This document shows positions 19,091 to 28,236 of a stretch of DNA of 64,000 bases, piece after piece. Made by a program: the position numbers and the translations under genes. The stretch covers positions 124,001 through 188,000 of the forward strand of contig NZ_JAUKWQ010000005.1 in NCBI RefSeq assembly GCF_030504645.1, given 5' to 3'. How positions within the stretch are numbered: position 1 is the first letter of the stretch; every line of letters starts with the position of its first letter. The notes beneath the pieces are model-generated. The model worked only from the letters and a program-made list of their open reading frames with translations. It was not told the DNA's origin and made no database searches. Source of the stretch: Rhizobium oryzicola. GTDB lineage: Bacteria; Pseudomonadota; Alphaproteobacteria; Rhizobiales; Rhizobiaceae.

Positions 19091-19200
19091 ATGATTCTCC
19101 TGATCCAGTCCCGCCAACGAATGCGGGTGGTGCTAAAGGGCCTTTCGAAGGCCGGCGAACGGTCGCCGTGATAAGCGCAAATGTCCCTGGAGTAAAGGCG

Positions 19201-19632
19201 TCAGCCTGCCGAAGAATAGCCCCAGAAGCGTGCTGCATCGGACGAATGCGTCCGCAGGAATTGCTCGAACGGCACCTCATCCACATGACGCCGAACGGCC
19301 GTAGTTACATCTTCGATGGCTGACTCAGTGGAGAGATTGTGATTATGCCGGAGCGCCCTCACCTCAGCCATCATCTCCTGACGGGTCTTGAAAGGCAGGA
19401 CGCCCTCGGTCGTGTCCCAGTCACTCACGAAGATCGACCGCAAGACCGGCGGCAATAGGTTCGCAAACCGAATAGCCTGATCGATCTCCAACCGACGCCG
19501 GAAGACCTGTAAAACGGCTTGCAGCATCGTATAGGCCTGATGACTCGTTCGCAGCATGGAAACCGCCTTCAGATCTTCCATGAAGGCATCGAAATCGCGC
19601 GAAGCGTGGCGGTATTCCATCGGCATGGGCAT
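19201..19632 (-). CDS. DUF2267 domain-containing protein
   Basis: A 143-residue helical protein. The arrangement HQAYTMLQAVLQVFRRRL - QAIRFANLLPPVLRSIFV - W is the DUF2267 signature (often one to two repeats; here one and a half). Function unknown; members are small cytoplasmic proteins, sometimes near CBS or stress genes. Three closely spaced ATG codons occur at the N-terminus (MPMPM), so the start may be a few residues later. It stands between the DacC-like gene (40 bp downstream) and thrS. Confidence 0.75.
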   Translation of the reverse strand: MPMPMEYRHASRDFDAFMEDLKAVSMLRTSHQAYTMLQAVLQVFRRRLEIDQAIRFANLLPPVLRSIFVSDWDTTEGVLPFKTRQEMMAEVRALRHNHNLSTESAIEDVTTAVRRHVDEVPFEQFLRTHSSDAARFWGYSSAG

Positions 19633-19672
19633 GAATGTAATCCGCTGTCTGATGCACGGTCACGGCGTGACC

Positions 19673-20893
19673 TTACCGAGACGAGACCGCGAAGCAATCC
19701 ATCCTCTGCTTCTTCAGGTTCGAGCAAGCCTTGTTGGCATCGGCGCTGGATTTGAAGCCGCCGAGACGAACCTTGTAAACATGGCTCTTGCCTTTGCCGG
19801 AGGAGACGATTTCGCCCTTTGCACCCTTCAGCGCATCCTCTGCCTTTTCCTTGAGATCGTTTGCACCATCACGGGTTGACGAGGTGCCAACCTGCAGCTT
19901 CCAACGTCCGGCACCAGCCTCGGCAACTGTCTCACCGCCATCGCCCTGCTCGATCTCGACTTCGTCGCCATGCTTGCCCTTGGCCCCAATCTTTGTCGGA
20001 CGATCTTCCGGCATCGGGGCAGAGGCAAGCTTTACCGTCTTTGCGCGCGGTTTCTTTTCTTCCTGCTCGGCAACCATGATCGATGCCTTGGAATACTTGT
20101 TGAGGAGTGCAGCCATCTTGTCGTCGCGGCTGCGCGCCGTCGGTCCGCCAAGGACCACCCCGATCAGCCGCCTGCCGTCCGCGTTCAGCGAGGACACGAG
20201 GTTATATCCGGATGCATCTGTGTAGCCGGTCTTGATGCCATCGACACCCGCATAACGATACATCAGATTGTTATGGCCATGCAGAACGCGGCCACGGAAG
20301 TTGTACGTGCGCTGCGCAAAGAGTTGATAGTTGGCCGGGAAATCACGCTTCAGCGCCAGGCCCAAACGCGCCATGTCCTCCGGCGTCGTCACCTGCCGCG
20401 TTTTGGCAGTCAGGCCCGACGGCGTCACGAAGATGGTGCTCTTCATGCCGAGGCGCCGTGCTTTCTCCGTCATCATGCGGCCGAAAGCCGCCTCGGATCC
20501 CGCGAGATGTTCACCCATGGCGGTCGCAGCGTCATTGGCGGAAATGATGATCATGCTGTTGACGGCTTCGCGAACGGTGATCGTCGTGCCGGCCTTCACG
20601 TTCAGCTTCATGCGCACCTTGGAGGCGGCATTGCTGGACATCTTGATCTTGTCATCCCAGTGCAGCCGGCCGGAGCGCAGCGCTTCGAATGTCAGATAAA
20701 GCGTCATCATCTTGGCGAGCGATGCCGGAGGGTGCATCGTCTTGCCGCCTTCGTCGGCAATGATGCGTCCCGTCTTGGCGTCCATGACGGCCCAAGACAT
20801 CTGCCGCTGTGCCGCAACGGCGGTCGCGGCCATTGATGTGGCCAACAGCAATCCGAGCGCGAGCTTTCGCGCACCCCATGTCCAGATCTGCAT
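19673..20893 (-). CDS. D-alanyl-D-alanine carboxypeptidase with SPOR domain
   Basis: Periplasmic penicillin-binding protein of the S11 family, 406 residues. Signal peptide (LALGLLLATSMAATAVAA), then SxxK at PPASLAKMM (nucleophile Ser), SAN at IISANDAA, and KTG at DGIKTGYT. The C-terminal ~75 residues are a SPOR domain (WKLQVGTSS ... YKVRLGGFKSSADANKACSNL), which binds denuded septal peptidoglycan. It trims terminal D-Ala from pentapeptides, probably at division sites. ATG 20893 is chosen for the signal peptide. A close paralogue with the same domain order lies at 31710-33215. Confidence 0.92.
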   Translation of the reverse strand: MQIWTWGARKLALGLLLATSMAATAVAAQRQMSWAVMDAKTGRIIADEGGKTMHPPASLAKMMTLYLTFEALRSGRLHWDDKIKMSSNAASKVRMKLNVKAGTTITVREAVNSMIIISANDAATAMGEHLAGSEAAFGRMMTEKARRLGMKSTIFVTPSGLTAKTRQVTTPEDMARLGLALKRDFPANYQLFAQRTYNFRGRVLHGHNNLMYRYAGVDGIKTGYTDASGYNLVSSLNADGRRLIGVVLGGPTARSRDDKMAALLNKYSKASIMVAEQEEKKPRAKTVKLASAPMPEDRPTKIGAKGKHGDEVEIEQGDGGETVAEAGAGRWKLQVGTSSTRDGANDLKEKAEDALKGAKGEIVSSGKGKSHVYKVRLGGFKSSADANKACSNLKKQRMDCFAVSSR

Positions 20894-21037
20894 AATCCCT
20901 GCCCCGGCGAGTTTCTTGTGCCTTGCGCGTTGACGTCCAATATCGACGCAAATTAGGACGCGCATGCGCCAAAACGGGATGCGCCCGGGGTAAATTTCGA
21001 AACGAGATTAACAGGGGGTTGATCAGGTTTTCCGTCG

Positions 21038-21415
21038 TTAGCGATTGATGGCAGCCGACGATTGCGAACGATAGCGCCAAGGCGTCAACCACTTCTGGTA
21101 AGGCTGCAGCGCTTCGGGGACCGGGTCGAGGCCGGATGAACCAAAGGGACCGCAGCGAACGAACCGCCATGCAGTCATCCAGCCACCAAACCACAAGCCG
21201 TGGCGAGCGACGGCTTCATAACCGAATTCGGAACAAGTTGGGATGTGCCGGCAGGAATTGCCGATGAAGCCCGACAACGTCAATTGATAGAGTCGGATCA
21301 GCCCCATGCCAAACAGCCGACCGGGGGTCTTCTGGAACGGACCGGCATAATTGCGGCCACGCTTGCGAGGACGTTCGTCCTCGTCGTCATCCAGCATGTT
21401 GCAGTGCTGGCACAT
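21038..21415 (-). CDS. yidD: membrane protein insertion efficiency factor YidD
   Basis: A 125-residue protein with the YidD core: LIRLYQLTLSGFIGNSCRHIPTCSEFGYEA, then HGLWFGGWMTAWRFVRCGPFGSSGLDPVP. YidD is a small amphipathic membrane-associated protein that helps YidC/Sec insertion. The three core Cys (SCRH, TCSE, RCGP) are all present. ATG 21415 is 5 bp after the stop of the IscU-like gene, giving a two-gene operon; the yidC gene itself is not in the window. The acidic N-terminus (DDDEDERPRKRG) is a rhizobial extension. Confidence 0.93.
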   Translation of the reverse strand: MCQHCNMLDDDEDERPRKRGRNYAGPFQKTPGRLFGMGLIRLYQLTLSGFIGNSCRHIPTCSEFGYEAVARHGLWFGGWMTAWRFVRCGPFGSSGLDPVPEALQPYQKWLTPWRYRSQSSAAINR

Positions 21416-21420
21416 GGCAA

Positions 21421-21864
21421 TCAGCTCGCCATGGCCGGGCTGCGGGCATCGATCTGATCGAGACAATCGACCACCGCATCGAAGGTCAGCATGGTGGAGG
21501 CGTGGCGCGCCTTGTAATCCTTCACCGGCTTTAGCACCCGCATCTCGTCGAAGCGACCGGTCGGTCCCTCGCCATCCTGCTTCAGCATGGCGAGCATCTC
21601 GTCGCGCGCCTGGCGGATTTCCGCTGCCGTCGCACCGACCACATGCCGTGCCATGACGGACGAAGCGGCCTGCCCCAGAGCACAGGCGCGGACCTGATGG
21701 GCGAAATCCGTCACGATGCCATTGTCGACCTTGAGGTACACTCTCACTTTGGATCCACAGAGCTTGGAGTGCTTTTCACTGGATGCATCCGCATCCTCAA
21801 GCGTGCCGGAGCGTTCGATGTTGCCGGCCAGTTCCAGGATGCGGCTATTGTAGATGTCGTCCAT
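21421..21864 (-). CDS. iron-sulfur cluster assembly scaffold (IscU/SufU-like)
   Basis: A 147-residue NifU N-terminal-like scaffold. MDDIYNSRILELAGNI matches the family start. Three Cys in expected positions (SKLCGSKV, VRACALGQAASSVMA and VDCLDQ) can bind the nascent cluster, though CGSK differs from the usual CGD. The longer frame up to 22086 lacks family similarity, while ATG 21864 has AAAGAA upstream. It is the first gene of an operon with yidD. Confidence 0.82.
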   Translation of the reverse strand: MDDIYNSRILELAGNIERSGTLEDADASSEKHSKLCGSKVRVYLKVDNGIVTDFAHQVRACALGQAASSVMARHVVGATAAEIRQARDEMLAMLKQDGEGPTGRFDEMRVLKPVKDYKARHASTMLTFDAVVDCLDQIDARSPAMAS

Positions 21865-22142
21865 GATCGGTTCTTTCGAGCGAGACCGGCTGCCTGTAAG
21901 CGATTGAGAACGGTCCGTCTTCATATACGGACTGGTGAACCGGCCGAGACTAACTATATGATAGCGCGTCCCTTGCCGATCAAGGAAGAAAGATTTGCCG
22001 GAAACTGCTTCGAAAGCAGGACGGATTATCTTGTAAAAAAAGATCCGGCAGGCCAGATAGCGCGTAAGGACCGGTCGGCAAGGCAATCAGCCAGATCGGT
22101 TCTCGGTCAGGTGCGGCCTTGAACCGCATCAGGAGTCAAAAC

Positions 22143-22751
22143 ATGGACGCCATTGTGAAGAATTTCCCCGCCGGGCAACCGCAGGCACGGCCTTCCCAAC
22201 AGGAGGCTGAAGAAGCTGTTCGCACCCTGCTGCGCTGGGCAGGCGACGATCCGACCCGCGAAGGTTTGCTCGATACGCCAAAGCGCGTCGCCAAATCCTA
22301 TCGTGAGCTTTTTGCCGGCTATGATCAGGAGCCGGAAGATATTCTCGGCCGCACCTTTGAAGAGGTTGGTGGCTTTGATGACATGGTGCTGGTGAAGGAT
22401 ATTCCATTCTTCTCTCACTGCGAACACCACATGGTGCCGATCATCGGCAAGGCGCATGTTGCCTATCTGCCGAAGGGCCGCGTGCTGGGTCTTTCCAAGA
22501 TCGCACGCCTTGTCGAAGTGTTCGGTCGCCGCCTGCAGACGCAGGAAACGATGACGGCACAGATCGCCAACTCCATACAGGACGTGCTTCAGCCGCGCGG
22601 CGTCGCCGTTATGATCGAGGCTGAGCATCTCTGCATGGCAATGCGCGGCATCCAGAAGCAGGGCTCGACGACGCTCACCACGACCTTTACGGCCGACTTC
22701 AAGGACAATGCCGCAGAACAGGCTCGCTTCCTCACCCTGATCCGGCGCTGA
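22143..22751 (+). CDS. folE: GTP cyclohydrolase I
   Basis: Converts GTP to 7,8-dihydroneopterin triphosphate, the first step of folate synthesis. The 202-residue protein carries [22 protein letters not shown] (zinc Cys and catalytic His), [20 protein letters not shown] and [16 protein letters not shown], the full type IA signature, so it is a zinc-dependent FolE rather than FolE2. ATG 22143 has GGAG 8 bp upstream. hisI follows after 30 bp and may be co-transcribed. Divergent from the IscU-like gene. Confidence 0.97.
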   Translation: MDAIVKNFPAGQPQARPSQQEAEEAVRTLLRWAGDDPTREGLLDTPKRVAKSYRELFAGYDQEPEDILGRTFEEVGGFDDMVLVKDIPFFSHCEHHMVPIIGKAHVAYLPKGRVLGLSKIARLVEVFGRRLQTQETMTAQIANSIQDVLQPRGVAVMIEAEHLCMAMRGIQKQGSTTLTTTFTADFKDNAAEQARFLTLIRR

Positions 22752-22781
22752 GCCGGGTCAAAGTTCGCTCTAGGCATTTCA

Positions 22782-23234
22782 ATGACGATCGAATTTCAGG
22801 CTGCCCCATCGGACAAGACTGCATTGGAAGAGCGCGGTCCCTTCACGCCCCGTTTCGACGAAGCGGGGCTGGTGACGGCCGTTGTCACAGACGCTTCTGA
22901 CGGCCAGCTTTTGATGGTCGCTCATATGAATGCCGAGGCCTTGGCTCTGACCATCGAGACCGGTATCGCCCACTATTACAGCCGCTCGCGCGCCAAAATC
23001 TGGAAGAAGGGCGAGACTTCGGGCAATCTGCAGACAGTCACTGAACTGCTGACCGATTGCGACCAGGATGCGGTTTGGCTGAAAGTATCGGTTGGCGGCC
23101 ATGCCGCCAGCTGCCACACCGGTCGGCGTTCCTGCTTTTATCGTGCCGTATCCCTGCTGGACGGACAGGCCCACCTTGAAGTGGTGGATGACGAGCGCCA
23201 TTTTGATCCCACGCAGGTTTATAGCGGTTCCTGA
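22782..23234 (+). CDS. hisI: phosphoribosyl-AMP cyclohydrolase
   Basis: Histidine biosynthesis, step 3: hydrolyses PR-AMP to ProFAR. 150 residues, single-domain form (no HisE fusion). Marks: [27 protein letters not shown] and KGETSGNLQ, then the metal-binding [11 protein letters not shown] and [11 protein letters not shown]. Complete. It follows folE by 30 bp, an arrangement common in rhizobia. Confidence 0.97.
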   Translation: MTIEFQAAPSDKTALEERGPFTPRFDEAGLVTAVVTDASDGQLLMVAHMNAEALALTIETGIAHYYSRSRAKIWKKGETSGNLQTVTELLTDCDQDAVWLKVSVGGHAASCHTGRRSCFYRAVSLLDGQAHLEVVDDERHFDPTQVYSGS

Positions 23235-23339
23235 TCCAAACCATCTGCTGCGTTGATTGCCGTTTTCCGGCGCAACGAAATCGAAACCTCTCAAGGGTCT
23301 AATGAATTCTGGTCTGTTCAGCCAGGAGGAGGGTGGCAG

Positions 23340-24296
23340 ATGCTGAATTGGAATTGGCCCAAACATGATCCGCAGACGGCGCCGGCTGATGCTGGTGGAT
23401 CAACAACGGCGGCAAAGCCCCAACACCCGGTAAAGCCTCGAAAGGCAAAGCTCGCTCTCGCACTTGGAGGTGGAGCTGCACGTGGCTGGGCGCATATCGG
23501 TGTGTTGCGAGCCCTGGAGGAAGAGGGCATTGAGGTCGGCATGATCGCCGGAACGTCGATCGGCGCGCTCGTCGGTGGGTGCTATCTGGCAGGCAAGCTG
23601 GACGAACTGGAGACCTTCGCCCGGTCGTTGACGATGCGACGCATCGCAGGCCTTCTGGATCTGACGATCGGCGGTGGCGGTCTGCTGGGCGGCATGCGTC
23701 TCACCAAGCGGATGCAGGAGCACCTGGAAGATATGGCGATCGAGGACCTCGATCGTCCCTTCGTTGCCGTGGCCACGGAACTTCACAGTGGCCATGAAGT
23801 GTGGATCACCAGCGGATCGCTGATCACGGGGTTGCGCGCATCTTACGCCCTTCCCGGCATCTTCGAGCCGGTTCGATGCAACAATCGGACGCTGGTGGAT
23901 GGAGCGCTGGTCAATCCCGTGCCGACATCCGTCTGTCGAGCTTATGAGCAGCCCCTGGTGGCTGCCGTAAACCTCAACTACGATGTCTTTGGGCGCTCAG
24001 CCGTCGTGAAGCACAATGCGAGCGTTCAACCTGTCGTCACAGGCCAGCATACCCACGTCAAGGAAGCGCGGATTGGCATGCCTAGTGTGATGGTTCAGGC
24101 CTTTAACATCATCCAGGAGCGCATCTCGCGCGCCAGACTTGCGGGTGATCCGCCCGATATCGCGCTGCATCCCCGCGTCGGCGATATTGGCCTGTCAGAG
24201 TTTCACCGGGCCGGCGAAGCGATTGATCGCGGCTACCAGGAGGTCAAGAACCGGATCGCCGATCTGAAGCGGGTGCAGGAGGTCTTTGCGGGCTGA
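23340..24296 (+). CDS. patatin-like phospholipase family protein
   Basis: A 318-residue RssA/NTE-type patatin. The oxyanion loop is LALGGGAARGWAHIGVLRAL, the nucleophile elbow is GTSIGALVGG (Ser), and the acid is in VDGALVNPVP (Asp of DGA). The Ser-Asp dyad is complete, so it should be an active acyl hydrolase. The first ~40 residues are Pro/Ala-rich. ATG 23340 is preceded by GGAGGAG, the best ribosome site in the region, which overrules the upstream frame to 23253. Converges on the CBS gene. Confidence 0.9.
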   Translation: MLNWNWPKHDPQTAPADAGGSTTAAKPQHPVKPRKAKLALALGGGAARGWAHIGVLRALEEEGIEVGMIAGTSIGALVGGCYLAGKLDELETFARSLTMRRIAGLLDLTIGGGGLLGGMRLTKRMQEHLEDMAIEDLDRPFVAVATELHSGHEVWITSGSLITGLRASYALPGIFEPVRCNNRTLVDGALVNPVPTSVCRAYEQPLVAAVNLNYDVFGRSAVVKHNASVQPVVTGQHTHVKEARIGMPSVMVQAFNIIQERISRARLAGDPPDIALHPRVGDIGLSEFHRAGEAIDRGYQEVKNRIADLKRVQEVFAG

Positions 24297-24336
24297 TCGC
24301 GATCGCGCCGCTCACCTCCCCTGCACCCCTCAAGCG

Positions 24337-24771
24337 TCAACCGGCGATATAGGCCTTGATGTGTTCCGCCTCCATCTCGATCTCGCGGATACGCGATTTC
24401 ACGACGTCACCGATCGAGATGATCCCGACCAGCTTTCCACCGTCTTCGACGGGCACGTGACGGAAGCGGCCAGCGCTCATGATTTCCATCAACTCGTTGG
24501 CGGTTGTGTCCTCGCGGCAGCGGGTCACATTTGTCGTCATGGCGTATGATACGGGCTTGTCCAGCACATCGGCGCCTTCTCGCGCAATGGCTTTCACGAG
24601 ATCACGTTCGGTGAAAATGCCGGCAATCCGGTTTTCGAGGCTCGTGACGACCACAGCACCAATGCCATGGGTATTGAGAATATCCGCCACCTCTTTCAGC
24701 GTCTTGTCCCGCGTGATGGAGACGACGTTGCGACCTTTGGCGTCAAGCATGTTCTTCACTGACAAAGACAT
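24337..24771 (-). CDS. CBS domain-containing protein
   Basis: A 144-residue protein made only of a tandem CBS (Bateman) pair. CBS1 spans VVSITRDKTLKEVADIL to FTERDLVKAIA, and CBS2 runs from TRCREDTTANELMEIM to GIISIGDVVKSRI. Such modules sense adenine nucleotides or NAD and usually regulate a partner. ATG 24771 follows GGGAGGAATTG. Complete and ordinary. Confidence 0.93.
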   Translation of the reverse strand: MSLSVKNMLDAKGRNVVSITRDKTLKEVADILNTHGIGAVVVTSLENRIAGIFTERDLVKAIAREGADVLDKPVSYAMTTNVTRCREDTTANELMEIMSAGRFRHVPVEDGGKLVGIISIGDVVKSRIREIEMEAEHIKAYIAG

Positions 24772-25018
24772 CAATTCCTCCCATTGACGAACTGCAGTTT
24801 CCGCCTCGACTCAAAGCCCCTCCCCGGGCCTGACGATAGCGGAACATGATGGTGCGCCTTCGACCATTTAAATGCAACAGAAATGCCGGATGCCCTCCTG
24901 GGCCAGAGCGACCGCACACGCAGTGCTTGCTTTCAATCGATTCACGTGGTCAAGTCCGCCTGCTGTCGCGAAGAGGAGCGCGACGCAATTTCACCACGTC
25001 AACTGGAGGAGTGTGACG

Positions 25019-25099
25019 ATGATCGTATTCGGATTCTGTCTTGCGTTTGCCCTTGGGGCCGGAAGTATCGCCTATTTCCGGTGGCGCGATACGCGCTGA
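25019..25099 (+). CDS. 26-residue single-pass membrane microprotein
   Basis: A 26-codon frame starts at ATG 25019 behind a strong CTGGAGGA ribosome site 8 bp upstream. The product, MIVFGFCLAFALGAGSIAYF then RWRDTR, is one hydrophobic helix with GxxxG-like small residues and a basic end. It resembles the small CydX/YbgT-like or stress microproteins in form only; no cyd genes are adjacent. It lies alone between the CBS and rhomboid genes. Function unknown. Confidence 0.6.
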   Translation: MIVFGFCLAFALGAGSIAYFRWRDTR

Positions 25100-25179
25100 C
25101 CGATAATCAGCCGGCAGCGCCGCGCTTCAACCACTGGAATGCGACGCTTTCAAAACGGATCAGTCGGCAGGCTTCGCAG

Positions 25180-25983
25180 TCATGCCGGCCGTTCACCGGC
25201 CACAGGATCGAACAGGCCAAACAGCAGATAGCCGAAGACGAAACCGCCAACATGAGCATCCCAAGCGATAGGACCGGAATCCGCACCCACCAATGGGATA
25301 CCCACCGCGATCAGGATATTTCCAAGGAACCAGAGGATGGTGAAGATCAGCACGGTGCGATTGCGCATGGCGCCGATGATCGTCTGGCGCGGCAGGCGAT
25401 GAACTTCACTTCCCCCAAGCGAAAAGCGACCGGATGGGAAGGCAAAGCGGCAGGCCGCTGCCATGAGAGCGGAAATAACTCCGGATGCCCCGATCAGGAT
25501 CGTCTCTTCTCCCCAGTTCAATCCGGCATGGAAAAAGGCAGCGGCAGCAGCGGACAGCGCCCAGAATACGATGAAGCGCGATGCGCCGATGCGACGAAGC
25601 ACTGGGGCGCCGAAGGCTGCCAACCACAACCCGTTGAACAACAGATGTTCTATGCTTCCGTGCAGCAGCGAATAGGTTACCGGCGTCCACAGCCATTCCA
25701 GCCCCTGATCCGCCAATGGGTAGACGTAGCGCAGCGGGGTAAAGGCCATTTCGAACAGCAGCAACGATCGCATGCTGGACGACAGCACGTACTGGTCGAG
25801 GACAAAAAGCACGACCAGCAAGGCAAGGATGAGGGTCAGCAGCGGCGGCAAATTCAACGCGGGCTGTCGCGGCCGATCTGGCGGCCCTGTTTCAGCAGGC
25901 GCAGCTGCGGGCGGCACAGGTGCATCGGAGGCACGGTGTCCGCCGTCATCATTGGTCCACGGGCCTTTCGGCGACTCATCCAT
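25180..25983 (-). CDS. rhomboid family intramembrane serine protease
   Basis: A 267-residue protein. After a ~40-residue Pro-rich cytoplasmic head come six hydrophobic helices. LLHGSIEHLLFNGLWLAAFG gives the His/Asn loop helix, LIGASGVISALMA contains the catalytic Ser (GxSG) and AHVGGFVFGYLLFG contains the catalytic His. The Ser-His dyad is intact, so it should be active. It cleaves transmembrane substrates in the inner membrane; substrate unknown. Upstream (25984-26186) is a 203-bp gap before the phosphatase. Confidence 0.92.
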   Translation of the reverse strand: MDESPKGPWTNDDGGHRASDAPVPPAAAPAETGPPDRPRQPALNLPPLLTLILALLVVLFVLDQYVLSSSMRSLLLFEMAFTPLRYVYPLADQGLEWLWTPVTYSLLHGSIEHLLFNGLWLAAFGAPVLRRIGASRFIVFWALSAAAAAFFHAGLNWGEETILIGASGVISALMAAACRFAFPSGRFSLGGSEVHRLPRQTIIGAMRNRTVLIFTILWFLGNILIAVGIPLVGADSGPIAWDAHVGGFVFGYLLFGLFDPVAGERPA

Positions 25984-26186
25984 GCGTCTTACGTCCTTAC
26001 GCCACTCGGTCAGAGATATAACAGGAAGTCACCACAGGAAAAGGAGCGCCGCTACACAACTGCGTGGGACAAGCCCGTGCGAGAGAATTGTAAGAAAACT
26101 GACGCATGCCTGAACTATGAGGACCGGGAACGGACGCGATCCGAGCCGTCTTCAATTTTAACAGCTGAACATTTGGACAAGAACCA

Positions 26187-28100
26187 ATGATCTTTCGCAG
26201 TTCAACTGCTCTTTACACCGTCATCCTGGTTGCCTCTCTCCAGGCGCCCGCCTTTGCCGACACCCTTGTGCTTCCGCCTGCGCCTGCCGGCTTAGGAAAG
26301 GTTGATACGGCGCCCGCACCCACCGGTGTCGTGGCCTATGTCGATGCGGGCGGCACTAACCAGCGCGGTGATGCGTGCCTTGCGACATTGGAAGCAAATG
26401 CGGGCGTGCGCCTCCTGTCGGGCTTCCTCGATCTCTGGACGCCCCGATCCGCATTCGTAGATGCGGATCAGGATGCACCTGCCAAGGACAATTGCCCGGC
26501 AGTGGTGAAATCCGATTGGGATGGCATTCCGGGCAGCGCCACGGACGGCAAGAAGAAACTGCCTGAAGTGCACGACGCCAATATTGCATACTCCGTGAAG
26601 GTCACCCGTGCGCAGACGCCGGAACTGGACCGCGAAGCCTACCTCGATGATCGCCGCGGCAAGAATGTCAGCATCGTGGATGGCCTCGGCCCACTGGCGG
26701 ATGTGTGGCGCAAGGGTGCACGTCAGACCACCACGATCACCGACATGCCTGCCGATGCCGTCAAGGTGAAGTACGATGACAAGGGCAACAACCGCGGCGT
26801 CGGCTCCAAGGAGAATCCCGATCTCGGCAAGGCTGTTGATCTGTTCGATGCTGGCAGCGACAACGGTTCGACCGAACCGGCCAAGCGCTATTACAAGTAT
26901 GCCCGCCCCTACCGCGCCAGCGCCGATGTCCGCGTTGTGCCGCAGTTGGAGCCCGCCAAGAGCGACAAGCCTGCCAGCGACGGCGGCTTTCCGAGCGGCC
27001 ATACGGCTGAAGGCTGGCGTGATGCGCTCGTGATGGCTTATCTCGTTCCGCAGCGCTATCAGGAGATGGTGACCCGCGCGGCCCTGATGGGTGAGAACCG
27101 CATCCGTGCCGGCATGCACCAGACTTTCGATGTTCTGGGCGGCCGCGTGCAGGCGCTGGCAGTCGTTGCCTATAACCTGAACCGGGAAAAATACGCTGGT
27201 CTGAAGGTGGAAGCTTTTGGGCAGGCGCAGTCCTATCTTTCGAAGGAGACTGCGAACGGCGACTTGAACAAGCTGTTCGTGCTCGCTCATGCGAGTGACA
27301 AGACCAAGGATCGCTTTGCCGACTGGAAGGAAAACAAAGCCTTCTTCGAGCCGCGCATGACCTATGGCCACCGCCAAATCGGCAAGACTGATGTTGCGCC
27401 CGTCGTGCCGAAGGGTGCCGAGGTGCTGCTGGAAACCCGCCTGCCCTATCTTTCTGCAGAACAGCGCCGTGTGGTTCTCAAGACGACGGAGATTGCGTCC
27501 GGCTACCCGATCATCAGCGATGCTGAAGGCTGGGGTCGTCTGAATCTGTTCGATGCCGCTGACGGCTACGGTGCCTTCGATGGCGACGTCGCGGTCAGCA
27601 TGGACGCATCCAAGGGCGGCTTCAACGCTGCGGACACGTGGAAGAACGATATCGAGGGTGCCGGCAAATTGACCAAGCAAGGCTCGGGCAGTCTTGCACT
27701 CAGCGGCACCAACAGCTTTAGCGGCGGCGTCGTCGTCGAAAATGGCGCGCTGGTGGCGCAGTCCGATACGGCATTCGGCAAAGGCGATGTCTATCTCGCC
27801 GGCGGCAAGGCCGTTGTCGAGGCCAAGTCGCTCGCGATTGGCGGCAACCTGACGGTTCGCAAGAATGCTGGTCTTCAACTGTCGCTCAATGGGGGCGTAT
27901 CAGTTGCGAAGTCCGTCGCAATCGAAGGCGGCAAACTCGTTCTCACCCTCGCTGATGGCCAGAAGCCGAAGGCAGGTGATGAGATCAAGCTCATCCAGGC
28001 CGGCACCTTCAACGGCAAGTTCGACGAGATTGTTCTTGAGGGCTTCAAGCTGACGCCGGTCTACGGCCAGAACGGCCTCTCCGTTCGTATCGAAGGCTAA
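26187..28100 (+). CDS. acid phosphatase (class A/PAP2 type) with autotransporter-like repeats
   Basis: A 637-residue exported protein (signal FRSSTALYTVILVASLQAPAFA). The phosphatase core keeps all three motifs of the class A signature: Kx6RP (KRYYKYARP, ~233), PSGH (~268) and an NRx5Hx3D segment (~306, Asn in place of the usual Ser). From about residue 490 the protein turns into Gly/Val-rich beta repeats (LTKQGSGSLALSGTNSFSGG; VVVENGALVAQS), like the autotransporter-associated strand repeats, but there is no beta-barrel at the end. It should be a periplasmic or exported phosphomonoesterase. No PhoB box is obvious in the 200 bp upstream. Confidence 0.88.
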   Translation: MIFRSSTALYTVILVASLQAPAFADTLVLPPAPAGLGKVDTAPAPTGVVAYVDAGGTNQRGDACLATLEANAGVRLLSGFLDLWTPRSAFVDADQDAPAKDNCPAVVKSDWDGIPGSATDGKKKLPEVHDANIAYSVKVTRAQTPELDREAYLDDRRGKNVSIVDGLGPLADVWRKGARQTTTITDMPADAVKVKYDDKGNNRGVGSKENPDLGKAVDLFDAGSDNGSTEPAKRYYKYARPYRASADVRVVPQLEPAKSDKPASDGGFPSGHTAEGWRDALVMAYLVPQRYQEMVTRAALMGENRIRAGMHQTFDVLGGRVQALAVVAYNLNREKYAGLKVEAFGQAQSYLSKETANGDLNKLFVLAHASDKTKDRFADWKENKAFFEPRMTYGHRQIGKTDVAPVVPKGAEVLLETRLPYLSAEQRRVVLKTTEIASGYPIISDAEGWGRLNLFDAADGYGAFDGDVAVSMDASKGGFNAADTWKNDIEGAGKLTKQGSGSLALSGTNSFSGGVVVENGALVAQSDTAFGKGDVYLAGGKAVVEAKSLAIGGNLTVRKNAGLQLSLNGGVSVAKSVAIEGGKLVLTLADGQKPKAGDEIKLIQAGTFNGKFDEIVLEGFKLTPVYGQNGLSVRIEG

Positions 28101-28112
28101 TCCTCATGCCAG

Positions 28113-28134
28113 CGGCTCGCCGAAGGGCGGGCCG
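28113..28134 (+). terminator. GC-rich hairpin after the phosphatase
   Basis: CGGCTCGCC pairs with GGCGGGCCG (one G-T) around a 4-nt loop, 12 bp after the stop. The tail TATTCC is poor in T, so this is a possible rather than firm terminator. Confidence 0.5.
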
Positions 28135-28236
28135 TATTCCCCTTGCATTACTAACACCTAACACACTTGGCACGATATTCGCTCCGTATGCGGAACCGGA
28201 GGCAGCAAGCCCGTTTTCCGGCTCGAAACGAGACGA

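Noticed and set aside
26292-27878. 528-codon open frame antisense to the phosphatase
   Set aside because: Only an effect of GC-rich third positions: the plus frame has all phosphatase motifs, while the antisense translation has no family pattern.
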